DNA of 64,000 nucleotides from Flavihumibacter cheonanensis (GTDB lineage Bacteria > Bacteroidota > Bacteroidia > Chitinophagales > Chitinophagaceae), in assembly GCF_022352215.1 (NCBI RefSeq), contig NZ_JAKRWF010000001.1, positions 1,054,001-1,118,000 on the forward strand, written 5' to 3'. A model generated the notes under the pieces. It was not told the origin of the DNA, made no database searches, and was given only the letters and a program-made list of their open reading frames with translations. Position numbers and translations under genes: made by a program. How positions within the stretch are numbered: the first letter of the stretch is position 1; every line of letters begins with the position of its first letter. Below are positions 51,877 to 60,186 of this stretch, piece after piece.

Positions 51877-51884
51877 TACTTTTG
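51877..51884 (+). promoter_or_regulatory. TACTTTTG promoter element upstream of the arginine deiminase gene
   Basis: An exact TAnnTTTG match 123 nt before the deiminase ATG. A 23-codon frame (51891-51962, MFRKAAIPSF...) starts 7 nt after it, as at mtaB and prfC, so it might be translated. No -33 TTG is evident. Confidence 0.4.
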
Positions 51885-52006
51885 GCATTCATGTTTCGCA
51901 AAGCAGCCATACCATCCTTTGCCTCAATGGTATTACCGGTAAATTATTATATACCGGATTAGCGCCTCTGTTTGCTGTTTTGATTTCGTAATTAATTAAA
52001 CTATTT

Positions 52007-53452
52007 ATGCCTAAAGACATTGCATTTGCCAATGTAACCAGTGAAATTGGTACATTAAAACGTTTGTTGGTACATAGTCCGGATAGCGGCCTGGGAAAAG
52101 TGGTTCCCTCCAAAGCCCAGGACTGGCTTTTTGAAGACATTGTGCACCTGGATACCATTCGCCGGGACGAATATGATTATTATACCAAAATCCTCCTCTA
52201 TTTCCTTGATCCTCAAAAGGTAAAAGGAAGGATTTCGGAGATTGATGATCCCCAAAACACCCGTAATTTTTATAAACCCGGTCATCCTGATTTCCATCGC
52301 TCCGATAAAGTGATTGAACTTCAGTGGTTACTGGAAGAAATCCTGTACGATCGCGATATCCGCCTCAAACTGGTTGCCTCTGTTTGTGCCATTGAGGGTT
52401 GCTCTCATGCCAAACAAATGGAACTGCAGGAATACAATCCGACTGATCTTGCCAAGATTTTCATCAGTGGCACTGCCAACGACCAGACCATGCTCTTCCC
52501 TCCCATTCCCAACTTTATTTTTACGCGGGATATCGGGATCACCATTAACAATCACATTCTTTTAAATAAACCGGCAAAAAAAGCCCGCACCCGGGAAGCA
52601 CTGCTGGTTCGGTATATTTTCTTCCATCATCCGCTGTTCGCAGACCTCCGGGAAAACATAATCGAATTGCCAGATACACATCAGCACTTCCTGCTTCCCA
52701 AAGAGGGAGATGATAAAAAGGTTACCCTTGAAGGTGGGGATGTAATGGTGGTGAGTAAAGACCATGTCCTGATTGGTGTTTCTGAAAGAACCAGTCTGGA
52801 AGCAGCTCACCAGGCTGTTCACGCCTTGTTTGAGAAAAACGTAGTGAAAAAAGTATCCATTGTAAAAATCCCAAAGAAAAGGGACTATATGCACATTGAT
52901 ACTGTATTCACCCAGGTGAAGCGAAATGTATGGGTAATGCTGGGCAGCTTCTCCAAAAAAGCTATCAAAAAAGAAGATGCTGATATTGTTCAGCGGATTC
53001 TCGAAGGGAAAAAAACCGATAATAAAATCCAGGTGATTCAGTTTCGTAAAAAGGACCTGGACAACCCCGTTTATTTCGATAACCTGGAAGATCTCTTAAC
53101 GGATATCAGCCGGAATGACCTGGATTGTGATGAAAAGGTTCGTTTTATTTATTCCGGTAACAATGAGTTTCCTTTTGATGCCCGTGAACAATGGACAGAC
53201 TCCTGTAATGTGCTGGCACTAAAAGAAGGTGTTGTACTTGGTTATGATCGTAATGATAAAACTTCTATTGCCTTCCAGAAAGCCGGGTTCAGTGTGTTGC
53301 ATGTGAAGGAACTGCTGGAAGAGTTTGAAAATGGTACCAAATCTCCCGATTCATTAGAAAACTGCATCATCCTGATGCCCTCTGCAGAATTGTCCAGGGC
53401 AAGAGGTGGTTTCCATTGTATGAGTATGCCCTTGTTGCGGGAAGCGTATTAA
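52007..53452 (+). CDS. Arginine deiminase family protein
   Basis: A 481-residue amidinotransferase/deiminase-fold protein, expected to turn arginine into citrulline and ammonia. Visible are FTRDIGI (FxRD), EGGDVMVV (Glu242-Asp245), the catalytic His296 of HIDTVFT, and the nucleophile Cys471 in GGFHCMSMPL near the C-terminus. These match arginine deiminase more than agmatine deiminase. It is longer than most ADI (about 410), mainly through an extension before the N-terminal catalytic motifs. There is no signal peptide. The gene for CtlX follows after 17 nt, which suggests a joint arginine catabolic operon. Confidence 0.85.
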   Translation: MPKDIAFANVTSEIGTLKRLLVHSPDSGLGKVVPSKAQDWLFEDIVHLDTIRRDEYDYYTKILLYFLDPQKVKGRISEIDDPQNTRNFYKPGHPDFHRSDKVIELQWLLEEILYDRDIRLKLVASVCAIEGCSHAKQMELQEYNPTDLAKIFISGTANDQTMLFPPIPNFIFTRDIGITINNHILLNKPAKKARTREALLVRYIFFHHPLFADLRENIIELPDTHQHFLLPKEGDDKKVTLEGGDVMVVSKDHVLIGVSERTSLEAAHQAVHALFEKNVVKKVSIVKIPKKRDYMHIDTVFTQVKRNVWVMLGSFSKKAIKKEDADIVQRILEGKKTDNKIQVIQFRKKDLDNPVYFDNLEDLLTDISRNDLDCDEKVRFIYSGNNEFPFDAREQWTDSCNVLALKEGVVLGYDRNDKTSIAFQKAGFSVLHVKELLEEFENGTKSPDSLENCIILMPSAELSRARGGFHCMSMPLLREAY

Positions 53453-53469
53453 ATTAAACCAATCATTCT

Positions 53470-54387
53470 ATGCAGACTACCAATCATATCATGATGATTC
53501 GACCTGTCAATTTCAGCTTCAATGCTGAAACGGCGGTCAACAATGCCTTCCAGGTGGCAGGCGCGGCTGAGCAGGCACAGGAAAAAGCGCAACAGGAATT
53601 TGATCGCTTTGTGGCCCTGCTTCAGCAAAACGGAATTGATGTAACGGTAATTAATGATAGTCCGGAGCCTTATACCCCTGATTCCATTTTCCCCAATAAC
53701 TGGGTCAGTTTCCATGAAGATGGCCGGGTGGTTCTCTATCCCATGTTTGCTCCTAACAGACGTGCTGAAAGAAAACCAGGGGTACTAACGACTATCTTTA
53801 AACGCTTCTCACATTCCACGATCATTGATTTAACGGAAGCGGAAAAAGAAAATCGTTTCCTTGAGGGTACTGGCAGTATGGTACTGGACAGAGAAAATAA
53901 AATCACCTATGCCTGTTTATCGCCCCGTACAGAAAAAAACCTGGTAGAAGACTTTGCTGAAAAACTGGGTTATACAGCGGTTTGTTTCAGGTCGGTTGAC
54001 AAAAACGGCCAGGAAATTTATCATACCAACGTGATGATGTGCATTGCAGATCGCTATGCAGTTATTTGTATGGACTCGATTCCTGATGCCAGCGAAAAAC
54101 AACTGGTTGAAGATGCCATTAAAAACTCAAGCAAGCAACTGATCACCATTAGCCTTGATCAGATGAATTCCTTTGCCGGTAATATGCTCCAGGTGCGCAA
54201 TGCAGCCGGACAAACCTTTCTCGTGATGAGTTCACAGGCCTATCATTCGCTAACACCCGAACAAATCAGTCAACTGGAATCCTTCAATCCTATTCTGCAC
54301 TCGGATTTACGCACTATTGAAACCAATGGTGGTGGCAGTGCCCGATGTATGATGGCGGAAATATTTTTACCGGAATCAGCCAGCTAA
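53470..54387 (+). CDS. ctlX: Citrulline utilisation hydrolase CtlX (arginine-deiminase-like)
   Basis: The 305-residue protein starts with MMIRPVNFSFNAETAVNN and contains DSIFPNNWVSFHEDG and YPMFAPNRRAER, the typical CtlX block. LEGTGSMVLDR carries the Glu/Asp pair and YHTNVMMCI the catalytic His; the nucleophile Cys293 is in GGGSARCMMAEIF. In Francisella a homologue converts citrulline to ornithine. Together with the deiminase upstream this would take arginine to ornithine without carbamoyl phosphate or ATP gain (inference). No arcB or arcC is in the window. It overlaps the convergent SDR gene by 12 nt. Confidence 0.88.
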   Translation: MQTTNHIMMIRPVNFSFNAETAVNNAFQVAGAAEQAQEKAQQEFDRFVALLQQNGIDVTVINDSPEPYTPDSIFPNNWVSFHEDGRVVLYPMFAPNRRAERKPGVLTTIFKRFSHSTIIDLTEAEKENRFLEGTGSMVLDRENKITYACLSPRTEKNLVEDFAEKLGYTAVCFRSVDKNGQEIYHTNVMMCIADRYAVICMDSIPDASEKQLVEDAIKNSSKQLITISLDQMNSFAGNMLQVRNAAGQTFLVMSSQAYHSLTPEQISQLESFNPILHSDLRTIETNGGGSARCMMAEIFLPESAS

Positions 54388-55269
54388 TAACTGAGCTGCT
54401 ACCTGCGAAAAGGAACGGGGTTGATAACCCAGTTCCTTTTTTGCTTTCTGTATATCAAAGCCGGTTTTAGCCGGACGTTTTCCAGGTTGTGTAAAACTTG
54501 CAGCGGTGACTCTTTCCATCAGTCCGGCATCCCAGCCTCCCAGTTCTGCAATTGCCAGCCCCATTCGATACGGCGTAAATACCTCTTCACCGGAGATATG
54601 CCAGATGCCTGTTTTTCGTTGCTCCAATACCAATGCGATTCCTATTGCCAGGTCATTCACATAAGTGGGAGTTCGAAACTGGTCGTCCACTACTTTGCAA
54701 TGTCTACCGGCTTTCAGGTTATCCCGAAGCCAGCTGAAGATTGTCGAACGGCCATGACTATACGCATTTCCATACACCAGGCAGGTTCTGACAATCGCCC
54801 AGGGAACTTCGGCTGTTTGTACAATCGCCTCTGCTTCCAGCTTCGTTTGACCATACCAGCTGATCGGGTTCACTTCATCTTCTTCGGTATACATCCCTTT
54901 CTCTCCATCAAAAACGAAATCAGTTGATACAAACAGGAAAAAACAATTGTGTTCTTCTGCATCCAATACCAATCGGGCTGTAGCTTCCACATTGATATTG
55001 TGCGCTTCTTTTTGTTTCTTTTCACATTCATCCACCTGCGACATGGCAGCGCAATGAACAATAGCGGTCGGTTTTTCTGATTCAATGATGGCCTGTAATT
55101 CAAAAGGATGCGTGATATCAGCAGCAACATATCGTACTCCGTTTGTTTCTACTGCCAATCTAGTGGGGCCCTTGCCAGTAGCTATTACAGTATGCCCTCT
55201 TTGCGCCAATACCTGCACTAATTCCTGTCCTACAAACCCATTGGCACCTGTTACCAATATTTTTTCCAT
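54376..55269 (-). CDS. SDR family sugar-nucleotide reductase, RmlD-like
   Basis: A 297-residue extended SDR: GANGFVG (residues 8-14), HCAAMSQVDECE, STDFVFDG and catalytic YGQTK (Tyr and Lys). The DxCE motif and FVSTDFVFDG strand are those of RmlD (dTDP-4-dehydrorhamnose reductase) and the related MAT2B group. No other rhamnose genes are next to it, so the natural substrate is open. It follows the S9 peptidase gene by only 1 nt on the same strand and is probably cotranscribed with it. Confidence 0.8.
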   Translation of the reverse strand: MEKILVTGANGFVGQELVQVLAQRGHTVIATGKGPTRLAVETNGVRYVAADITHPFELQAIIESEKPTAIVHCAAMSQVDECEKKQKEAHNINVEATARLVLDAEEHNCFFLFVSTDFVFDGEKGMYTEEDEVNPISWYGQTKLEAEAIVQTAEVPWAIVRTCLVYGNAYSHGRSTIFSWLRDNLKAGRHCKVVDDQFRTPTYVNDLAIGIALVLEQRKTGIWHISGEEVFTPYRMGLAIAELGGWDAGLMERVTAASFTQPGKRPAKTGFDIQKAKKELGYQPRSFSQVAAQLLAG

Positions 55270-55270
55270 G

Positions 55271-57400
55271 CTATTTGCTGATTTGTTTGGGTCTTATTCC
55301 CATTTCATGGTAAATAAAAGAAAAAATATCTGCCGAGAGCTCAATGGATTTGGTAAGATTGCTGGCACCGTGACCAGATTTTGTATCAATCCGGATGATT
55401 ACTGGGTTTTTACCTTTATAGGCCGACTGCAAGGCAGCAGCATATTTAAAGGAATGAGCTGGCACTACGCGGTCGTCATGATCAGCAGTGGTAATCAGTG
55501 TGGATGGATACTTCAAATCACTACTGATATTATGCAGGGGAGAGTATTTGTATAAAAACCCAAACTGATCCGGTTTTTCGCTGGAACCATATTCTGCAAT
55601 CCAGTTCCAGCCGATGGTGAATTTCTGGTAGCGTAACATGTCCATTACACCTACCTGCGGGATAGCTACTTTAAATAGTTCAGGGCGCTGATTGATTACC
55701 GCCCCTACCAGCAATCCGCCATTGGATCCACCCTGGATGGCCAGATAAGAAGGCGAGGTATACTTATTTTTAATTAGGTGTTCAGCTGCCGCGATAAAAT
55801 CATCAAAGACATGCTGTTTTTTATCCAGCATGCCATCCTTATGCCAGGTTTCACCGAACTCCGATCCACCTCTCAAATTGGCTACTACATAAATGCCGCC
55901 TTGCTCGAGCCAGGTGAGATTCACAGCACTGAAGGAAGGAGTCAGACTGATATTAAATCCGCCATAACCATAGAGGATGGTTGGATTGTTTCCGTTAAGC
56001 GCCAATCCTTTCTTATGCGTGATGAACATCGGCACCTGGGTGCCATCTTTACTGGTATAAAAAACCTGTTTCGTTTCAAATAAATCAGCCTGGTAACCCG
56101 GAATTACAGGTGCCCGGAATACGGTGCTTTTTCCTAAAACAGGATCCAGTTGAAATATAGTAGGCGGATAGGTATAAGAACTAAACGTGTAGAAGATTTC
56201 ATCACTCTTTTTTTCGGTGCTGAAACCACTAGCATTCCCAATGCCCGGAAGCTTAATCTCGCGGATTCGTTTTCCATTGAGATCGTACTGGTAAACATGG
56301 CTGCTAACATTTTCCAGGTAGTTTATAAAGATGGAACCACCTGCTGTTGAAGCGCTTCTGATGGGAAACTTTGCTTCCGGAATCAGGGTCCGAGTACTGG
56401 AAACACTCCCATTTTTAAGATCCATTTCAATAATCCGGTAGTTGGGAGCTCCATCATCTGTAGAAACCAGGATCCGTTCGCCCACATTATCTATGAAATC
56501 ATAATTGGTGTTACTTACTTCCTTCACCAGAGGAATCCAGTTTTTAGAACCAGATTTAGTATCTCTGATCCATAGTGCATTGCCCAGAAAACCTTTGCCC
56601 CGATCACTGATAGTGAGTATGCTGAATCGCTCGTCTTTACTTGTTTGCAGTGTATGAAAACGCTGCGGATTGGCAGGATCCTCATAAATGAGTTCATCAC
56701 TGGACTGCGGGGTACCGATTCTATGATAAAAAACCTGGTGGTTTTCATTTTTGGTAGACAGTTCCTTCCCTTTTTCAGGAGCCGGATAGCGACTATAATA
56801 AAACCCATCCCCCTGCCAGGCAATGCCAGACACTTTCACCCAGGAAATAGTATCCTGTAAAAACTGGTTGGTCTGCATATCACGGACGAGGTAGGTCTGC
56901 CAGTCTGATCCCCCAAGGGAGAGTGCTACCACAGCATATTTTCCATCATTCGAAAGTGAAAAATTAGCCATCCGGGTAGTGCCGTCTGTAGAAAACCGGT
57001 TCGGATCCAATACCTTTTCCTCCTTTCCTTTGAGGCCCTTGGTACGATATAAAGCAGACTGATTTTGCAGGCCATCGTTTTTATAATAATAGTAGTACTC
57101 GCCCTTTTTGCCTGGTGCTGAATATTTCGCATAATTACTCACTTCCAGCATCCGGTCTTTCCATTGTTCCCGGAAAGGAATCTGTTCCAGGTAACCAAAA
57201 CTGACTTTGTTTTGTGCCTCCACCCAGGCCTTGGTTTCGACACTGTTATCATCTTCGAGCCAGCGATAGGGATCCGCTACCTGGGTTCCATGGTAATTGT
57301 CTACGGTTTCAACTTTTCGGGTGGTTGGATAAGATAATTGTGCAGCAGCTCCAATACTAACATTTGTAAGTATGACCAAACACAGATATTTATTCCACAT
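55271..57400 (-). CDS. Prolyl oligopeptidase family serine peptidase (S9A), exported
   Basis: A 709-residue protein with a signal peptide (MWNKYLCLVILTNVSIGAAAQ), a seven-bladed propeller domain (about 75-430) preceded by the DPYRWLED motif typical of S9A, and a C-terminal alpha/beta-hydrolase domain. The catalytic triad fits Ser in QGGSNGGLLVG, Asp in DHDDRVVPAH and His in SGHGASN. It cleaves short peptides after proline in the periplasm. The enzyme looks complete and active. Transcription starts near a palindrome shared with the divergent pfkA. Confidence 0.93.
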   Translation of the reverse strand: MWNKYLCLVILTNVSIGAAAQLSYPTTRKVETVDNYHGTQVADPYRWLEDDNSVETKAWVEAQNKVSFGYLEQIPFREQWKDRMLEVSNYAKYSAPGKKGEYYYYYKNDGLQNQSALYRTKGLKGKEEKVLDPNRFSTDGTTRMANFSLSNDGKYAVVALSLGGSDWQTYLVRDMQTNQFLQDTISWVKVSGIAWQGDGFYYSRYPAPEKGKELSTKNENHQVFYHRIGTPQSSDELIYEDPANPQRFHTLQTSKDERFSILTISDRGKGFLGNALWIRDTKSGSKNWIPLVKEVSNTNYDFIDNVGERILVSTDDGAPNYRIIEMDLKNGSVSSTRTLIPEAKFPIRSASTAGGSIFINYLENVSSHVYQYDLNGKRIREIKLPGIGNASGFSTEKKSDEIFYTFSSYTYPPTIFQLDPVLGKSTVFRAPVIPGYQADLFETKQVFYTSKDGTQVPMFITHKKGLALNGNNPTILYGYGGFNISLTPSFSAVNLTWLEQGGIYVVANLRGGSEFGETWHKDGMLDKKQHVFDDFIAAAEHLIKNKYTSPSYLAIQGGSNGGLLVGAVINQRPELFKVAIPQVGVMDMLRYQKFTIGWNWIAEYGSSEKPDQFGFLYKYSPLHNISSDLKYPSTLITTADHDDRVVPAHSFKYAAALQSAYKGKNPVIIRIDTKSGHGASNLTKSIELSADIFSFIYHEMGIRPKQISK

Positions 57401-57447
57401 ATGTGAATTGTTTATTGATTTTCAATGTTAAGCGGTGGTTGTAAGGG

Positions 57448-57464
57448 TATGTAGTGACTACATA
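57448..57464. promoter_or_regulatory. Perfect 7-3-7 palindrome, candidate operator before pfkA
   Basis: TATGTAG-TGA-CTACATA lies between the divergent S9 peptidase and pfkA genes. Its right arm ends 15 nt before a TATTTTTG element, so it covers the place expected for the -33 contact of the pfkA promoter. That is a normal location for a dimeric regulator; the regulator is unknown. Confidence 0.45.
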
Positions 57465-57479
57465 ATCAAGTCAAATCCT

Positions 57480-57487
57480 TATTTTTG
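57480..57487 (+). promoter_or_regulatory. pfkA promoter element TATTTTTG
   Basis: An exact TAnnTTTG match about 88 nt before the pfkA ATG, implying a leader of some 80 nt. No -33 TTG is present at 19-21 nt; the palindrome is there instead. Confidence 0.5.
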
Positions 57488-57575
57488 GCGCGCCTTATCA
57501 AACGACTGCCTAAAAATAGGAAAGCTTGTCATGTAATTTAGCATATGTAAAACCAAACTACCTTAATTTAATTCG

Positions 57576-58562
57576 ATGAGCGACAGCAAGGTTAAAAAAA
57601 TAGGAGTACTGACTTCCGGTGGCGATTCTCCAGGTATGAATGCCGCGGTAAGGGCAGTAGTCAGAACCGGACTTTATCATGGCTTGGAAATGTATGGAAT
57701 TATCAGAGGATATGCAGGCATGGTAGACGATGATATTTTCAAGATGGAATCACGTTCGGTGGCCAATATCATTCAGCGGGGTGGTACCATTCTTAAAACA
57801 GCCCGTTGTAAAGAATTTTTTGAATACGAAGGCCGTAAGAAAGCTTACGAAAATCTAAAGAAAAGAAATATTGATGGCTTGGTGGTGATTGGGGGCGATG
57901 GCAGTTTCAATGGTGCATTGAAATTCAGCCAGGAATTTGACATCCCCTGCATTGGTTTACCCGGCACCATTGATAAAGATATTGCAGGTACTGATTTCAC
58001 TATCGGTTTTGATACTGCAGTAAATACAGCAGTTGAAGCAATTGATAAAATCCGGGATACTGCAGATGCGCATGACCGTCTCTTTATAATTGAAGTGATG
58101 GGTCGTGATGCTGGTTATATCGCCCTGCATAGTGGCATTGCTACCGGAGCCGAACATATTCTGATCCCCGAAAAGAAAACCGATATCGACCAGGTGGTAA
58201 AAAGTCTGCAGGAAAAAGAAAAGCGCAGAAAACTGGTGAACCTGATTGTAGTTGCTGAAGGAGATGAATTTGGTGGAGCGGAAGAAGTTGCCAAACACGT
58301 TAAAGCAAAACTTCCCCATATTGATACCCGGGTTTGTATACTCGGACATATTCAACGGGGCGGATCACCCACCTGCCTGGATCGCCTTATTGCCAGTCGC
58401 ATGGGTTACCACGCGGTTGAAAGCCTGATGACTGGTCGTAATAATGTTATGGTGGGCATTCAGAATAATAAAATGCATTACACACCACTTGAAAATGCAG
58501 TGAAGGCAAAACAAAAAATCAATGAGGAATGGATGAAGATCGTGAAGATCCTCGCCTCCTGA
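57576..58562 (+). CDS. pfkA: ATP-dependent 6-phosphofructokinase
   Basis: The 328-residue enzyme phosphorylates fructose-6-phosphate in glycolysis. It has TSGGDSPGMNAAVRA (residues 13-27), GGDGSFNGA near 107, PGTIDKDIAGTDFTIGFDTA, MGRDAGYIAL and QRGGSPTCLDR. The Gly in GGDGS and in PGTID are the residues that mark ATP- rather than pyrophosphate-dependent enzymes. One oddity is Lys in TIDKD where most enzymes have Asn (TIDND). The pyk gene follows after 35 nt, forming a glycolytic operon. Confidence 0.94.
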   Translation: MSDSKVKKIGVLTSGGDSPGMNAAVRAVVRTGLYHGLEMYGIIRGYAGMVDDDIFKMESRSVANIIQRGGTILKTARCKEFFEYEGRKKAYENLKKRNIDGLVVIGGDGSFNGALKFSQEFDIPCIGLPGTIDKDIAGTDFTIGFDTAVNTAVEAIDKIRDTADAHDRLFIIEVMGRDAGYIALHSGIATGAEHILIPEKKTDIDQVVKSLQEKEKRRKLVNLIVVAEGDEFGGAEEVAKHVKAKLPHIDTRVCILGHIQRGGSPTCLDRLIASRMGYHAVESLMTGRNNVMVGIQNNKMHYTPLENAVKAKQKINEEWMKIVKILAS

Positions 58563-58597
58563 TCCAATCAAAAAAGCAAGCAACGAAAATCTAACAT

Positions 58598-60088
58598 ATG
58601 TCAAAACACGCCTCTAAATACCTGCACCAGGAAATGGATAAAGAAGCAGGCAGGCAACATGCTTTTAAAAGGACCAAGATTGTAGCCACTGTAGGTCCGG
58701 CTTGTGATACTTACGATAAACTCCTTGCCCTGGTTCGTGCCGGTGTGAATGTTTTCCGACTGAATTTCTCTCACGGATCACATGAAGATAAAGCTAAGAT
58801 CATTGAACATATCCGCCAGATCAATTCAACTGAACCCTATAATATTGCTATCCTGGGTGACCTGCAGGGGCCCAAACTTCGGGTGGGTGAAATTGAAAAC
58901 AACGGCATCCAGGTAAATGAAGGAGATATCCTGACTTTTACCAATACCAAATGCCTCGGCACCCTGGAAAAGATCTACGTTAGTTATCCTAACCTGCATG
59001 CCGATGTAGTGGTAGGAAACAGGATCTTTATTGATGATGGTAAAATTGAGGTTGAGGTTACTGAAATCACCGATGACAATGATGTAAAGGTGAGAGTAAC
59101 AGTTGGCGGGAAATTATCTTCCAAGAAAGGAATCAACCTTCCGGATACCAAGATCTCACTGCCAGCCTTAACCGAAAAAGACCTGCTTGATCTTGATTTT
59201 ATAATTGAACAAAAACTTGACTGGGTAGCGCTATCTTTTGTAAAAAGAGTAGAAGACCTTATCCAGTTAAGAACCATACTGAATCGTCACCAGAGCAAGA
59301 CCAAGGTGATTTCAAAAATTGAAATGCCGGAAGCCATCACTAATCTGCGGGATCTGATCCTCGAGAGTGATGGTGTTATGATTGCCCGTGGCGATCTCGG
59401 TATTGAAATCCCCATGGAGCAGGTTCCGCTGATTCAGAAAGATATCATCCGCAAATGTATGCACCGTGCGAAGCCGGTAATTGTTGCGACCCAGATGATG
59501 GAAAGCATGATCGACCGCGTGAAGCCCAATCGCTCTGAAGTAACCGATGTGGCCAATGCAGTAATGGAAGGTGCAGATGCAGTAATGTTAAGTGGTGAAA
59601 CAGCAACCGGTCAGTATCCGGTATTGGTTATTGAAACCATGAGTAAGATCATTCGCGAAATAGAAACCAAAGCCTATTATTACAACCGCGAAGAAGACCT
59701 GACTCCACAGCCCCACTCTCCTTCTTTCCTGAGTGATGCGATCTGTTACAATGCCTGTAAAATCGCCAAAGATGTAAATGCACATGCACTGATCGGCATG
59801 ACTCAGAGCGGTTATACCGGTTTTATGTTGTCCAGCTATCGTCCAAAATCTCCCCTTTATATTTTCACGAAAGAGCGTTCCCTCGTGAATCAGTTGAGTT
59901 TAAGCTGGGGCGTTCGTGCATTCTTCTATGAAGAAGAGGAAAGCCTGGATGATATCCACTCTGATCAGCATGAAATCCTGAAAGAGCGTGGCTTTATCCA
60001 GGTTGGAGATGTAGTGGTTAATACGGGAAGCACACCGGTGAAAGAACATTTGCCGACGAATATATTGAAGATATCAGTAGTGAAGTGA
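58598..60088 (+). CDS. pyk: Pyruvate kinase
   Basis: The last step of glycolysis. The 496-residue protein has the N-terminal RTKIVATVGPAC, FRLNFSHGSHEDK, GDLQGPKLRVG, the B domain (about 95-195), ISKIEMPEAITNL with the catalytic Lys and Glu, MIARGDLGIEIP, and ATQMMESMIDRVKPNRSEVTDVANA. The C-terminal regulatory domain (about 370-496) is complete. The stop codon is inside the first unit of a 7-bp repeat array. Confidence 0.95.
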   Translation: MSKHASKYLHQEMDKEAGRQHAFKRTKIVATVGPACDTYDKLLALVRAGVNVFRLNFSHGSHEDKAKIIEHIRQINSTEPYNIAILGDLQGPKLRVGEIENNGIQVNEGDILTFTNTKCLGTLEKIYVSYPNLHADVVVGNRIFIDDGKIEVEVTEITDDNDVKVRVTVGGKLSSKKGINLPDTKISLPALTEKDLLDLDFIIEQKLDWVALSFVKRVEDLIQLRTILNRHQSKTKVISKIEMPEAITNLRDLILESDGVMIARGDLGIEIPMEQVPLIQKDIIRKCMHRAKPVIVATQMMESMIDRVKPNRSEVTDVANAVMEGADAVMLSGETATGQYPVLVIETMSKIIREIETKAYYYNREEDLTPQPHSPSFLSDAICYNACKIAKDVNAHALIGMTQSGYTGFMLSSYRPKSPLYIFTKERSLVNQLSLSWGVRAFFYEEEESLDDIHSDQHEILKERGFIQVGDVVVNTGSTPVKEHLPTNILKISVVK

Positions 60089-60186
60089 AAGGTGAAAGGT
60101 GAGAAGTGAAATGTTGTGAAAGGTGAAACGTGAAACGTGAGAAGGAATCCCGTCTCTTATTTCACTTTTCACCTTTCACTTTTCAC
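60085..60186. repeat. Two 7-bp repeat arrays (GTGARAN) in inverted orientation
   Basis: On the plus strand eight units at 60085-60143: GTGAAAG twice, GTGAGAA, GTGAAAT, a 3-nt gap, GTGAAAG, GTGAAAC twice, GTGAGAA. On the minus strand four units at 60186-60159: GTGAAAA, GTGAAAG, GTGAAAA, GTGAAAT. The arms are complementary and could form a long imperfect hairpin with a 15-nt centre. The stop codons of pyk (60086-60088) and of cutC (60171-60169) both lie in repeat units. Confidence 0.8.

Noticed and set aside
60085-60186. CRISPR array or transposon ends
   Set aside because: Units are 7 bp without spacers, and no transposase or target-site duplication is visible.
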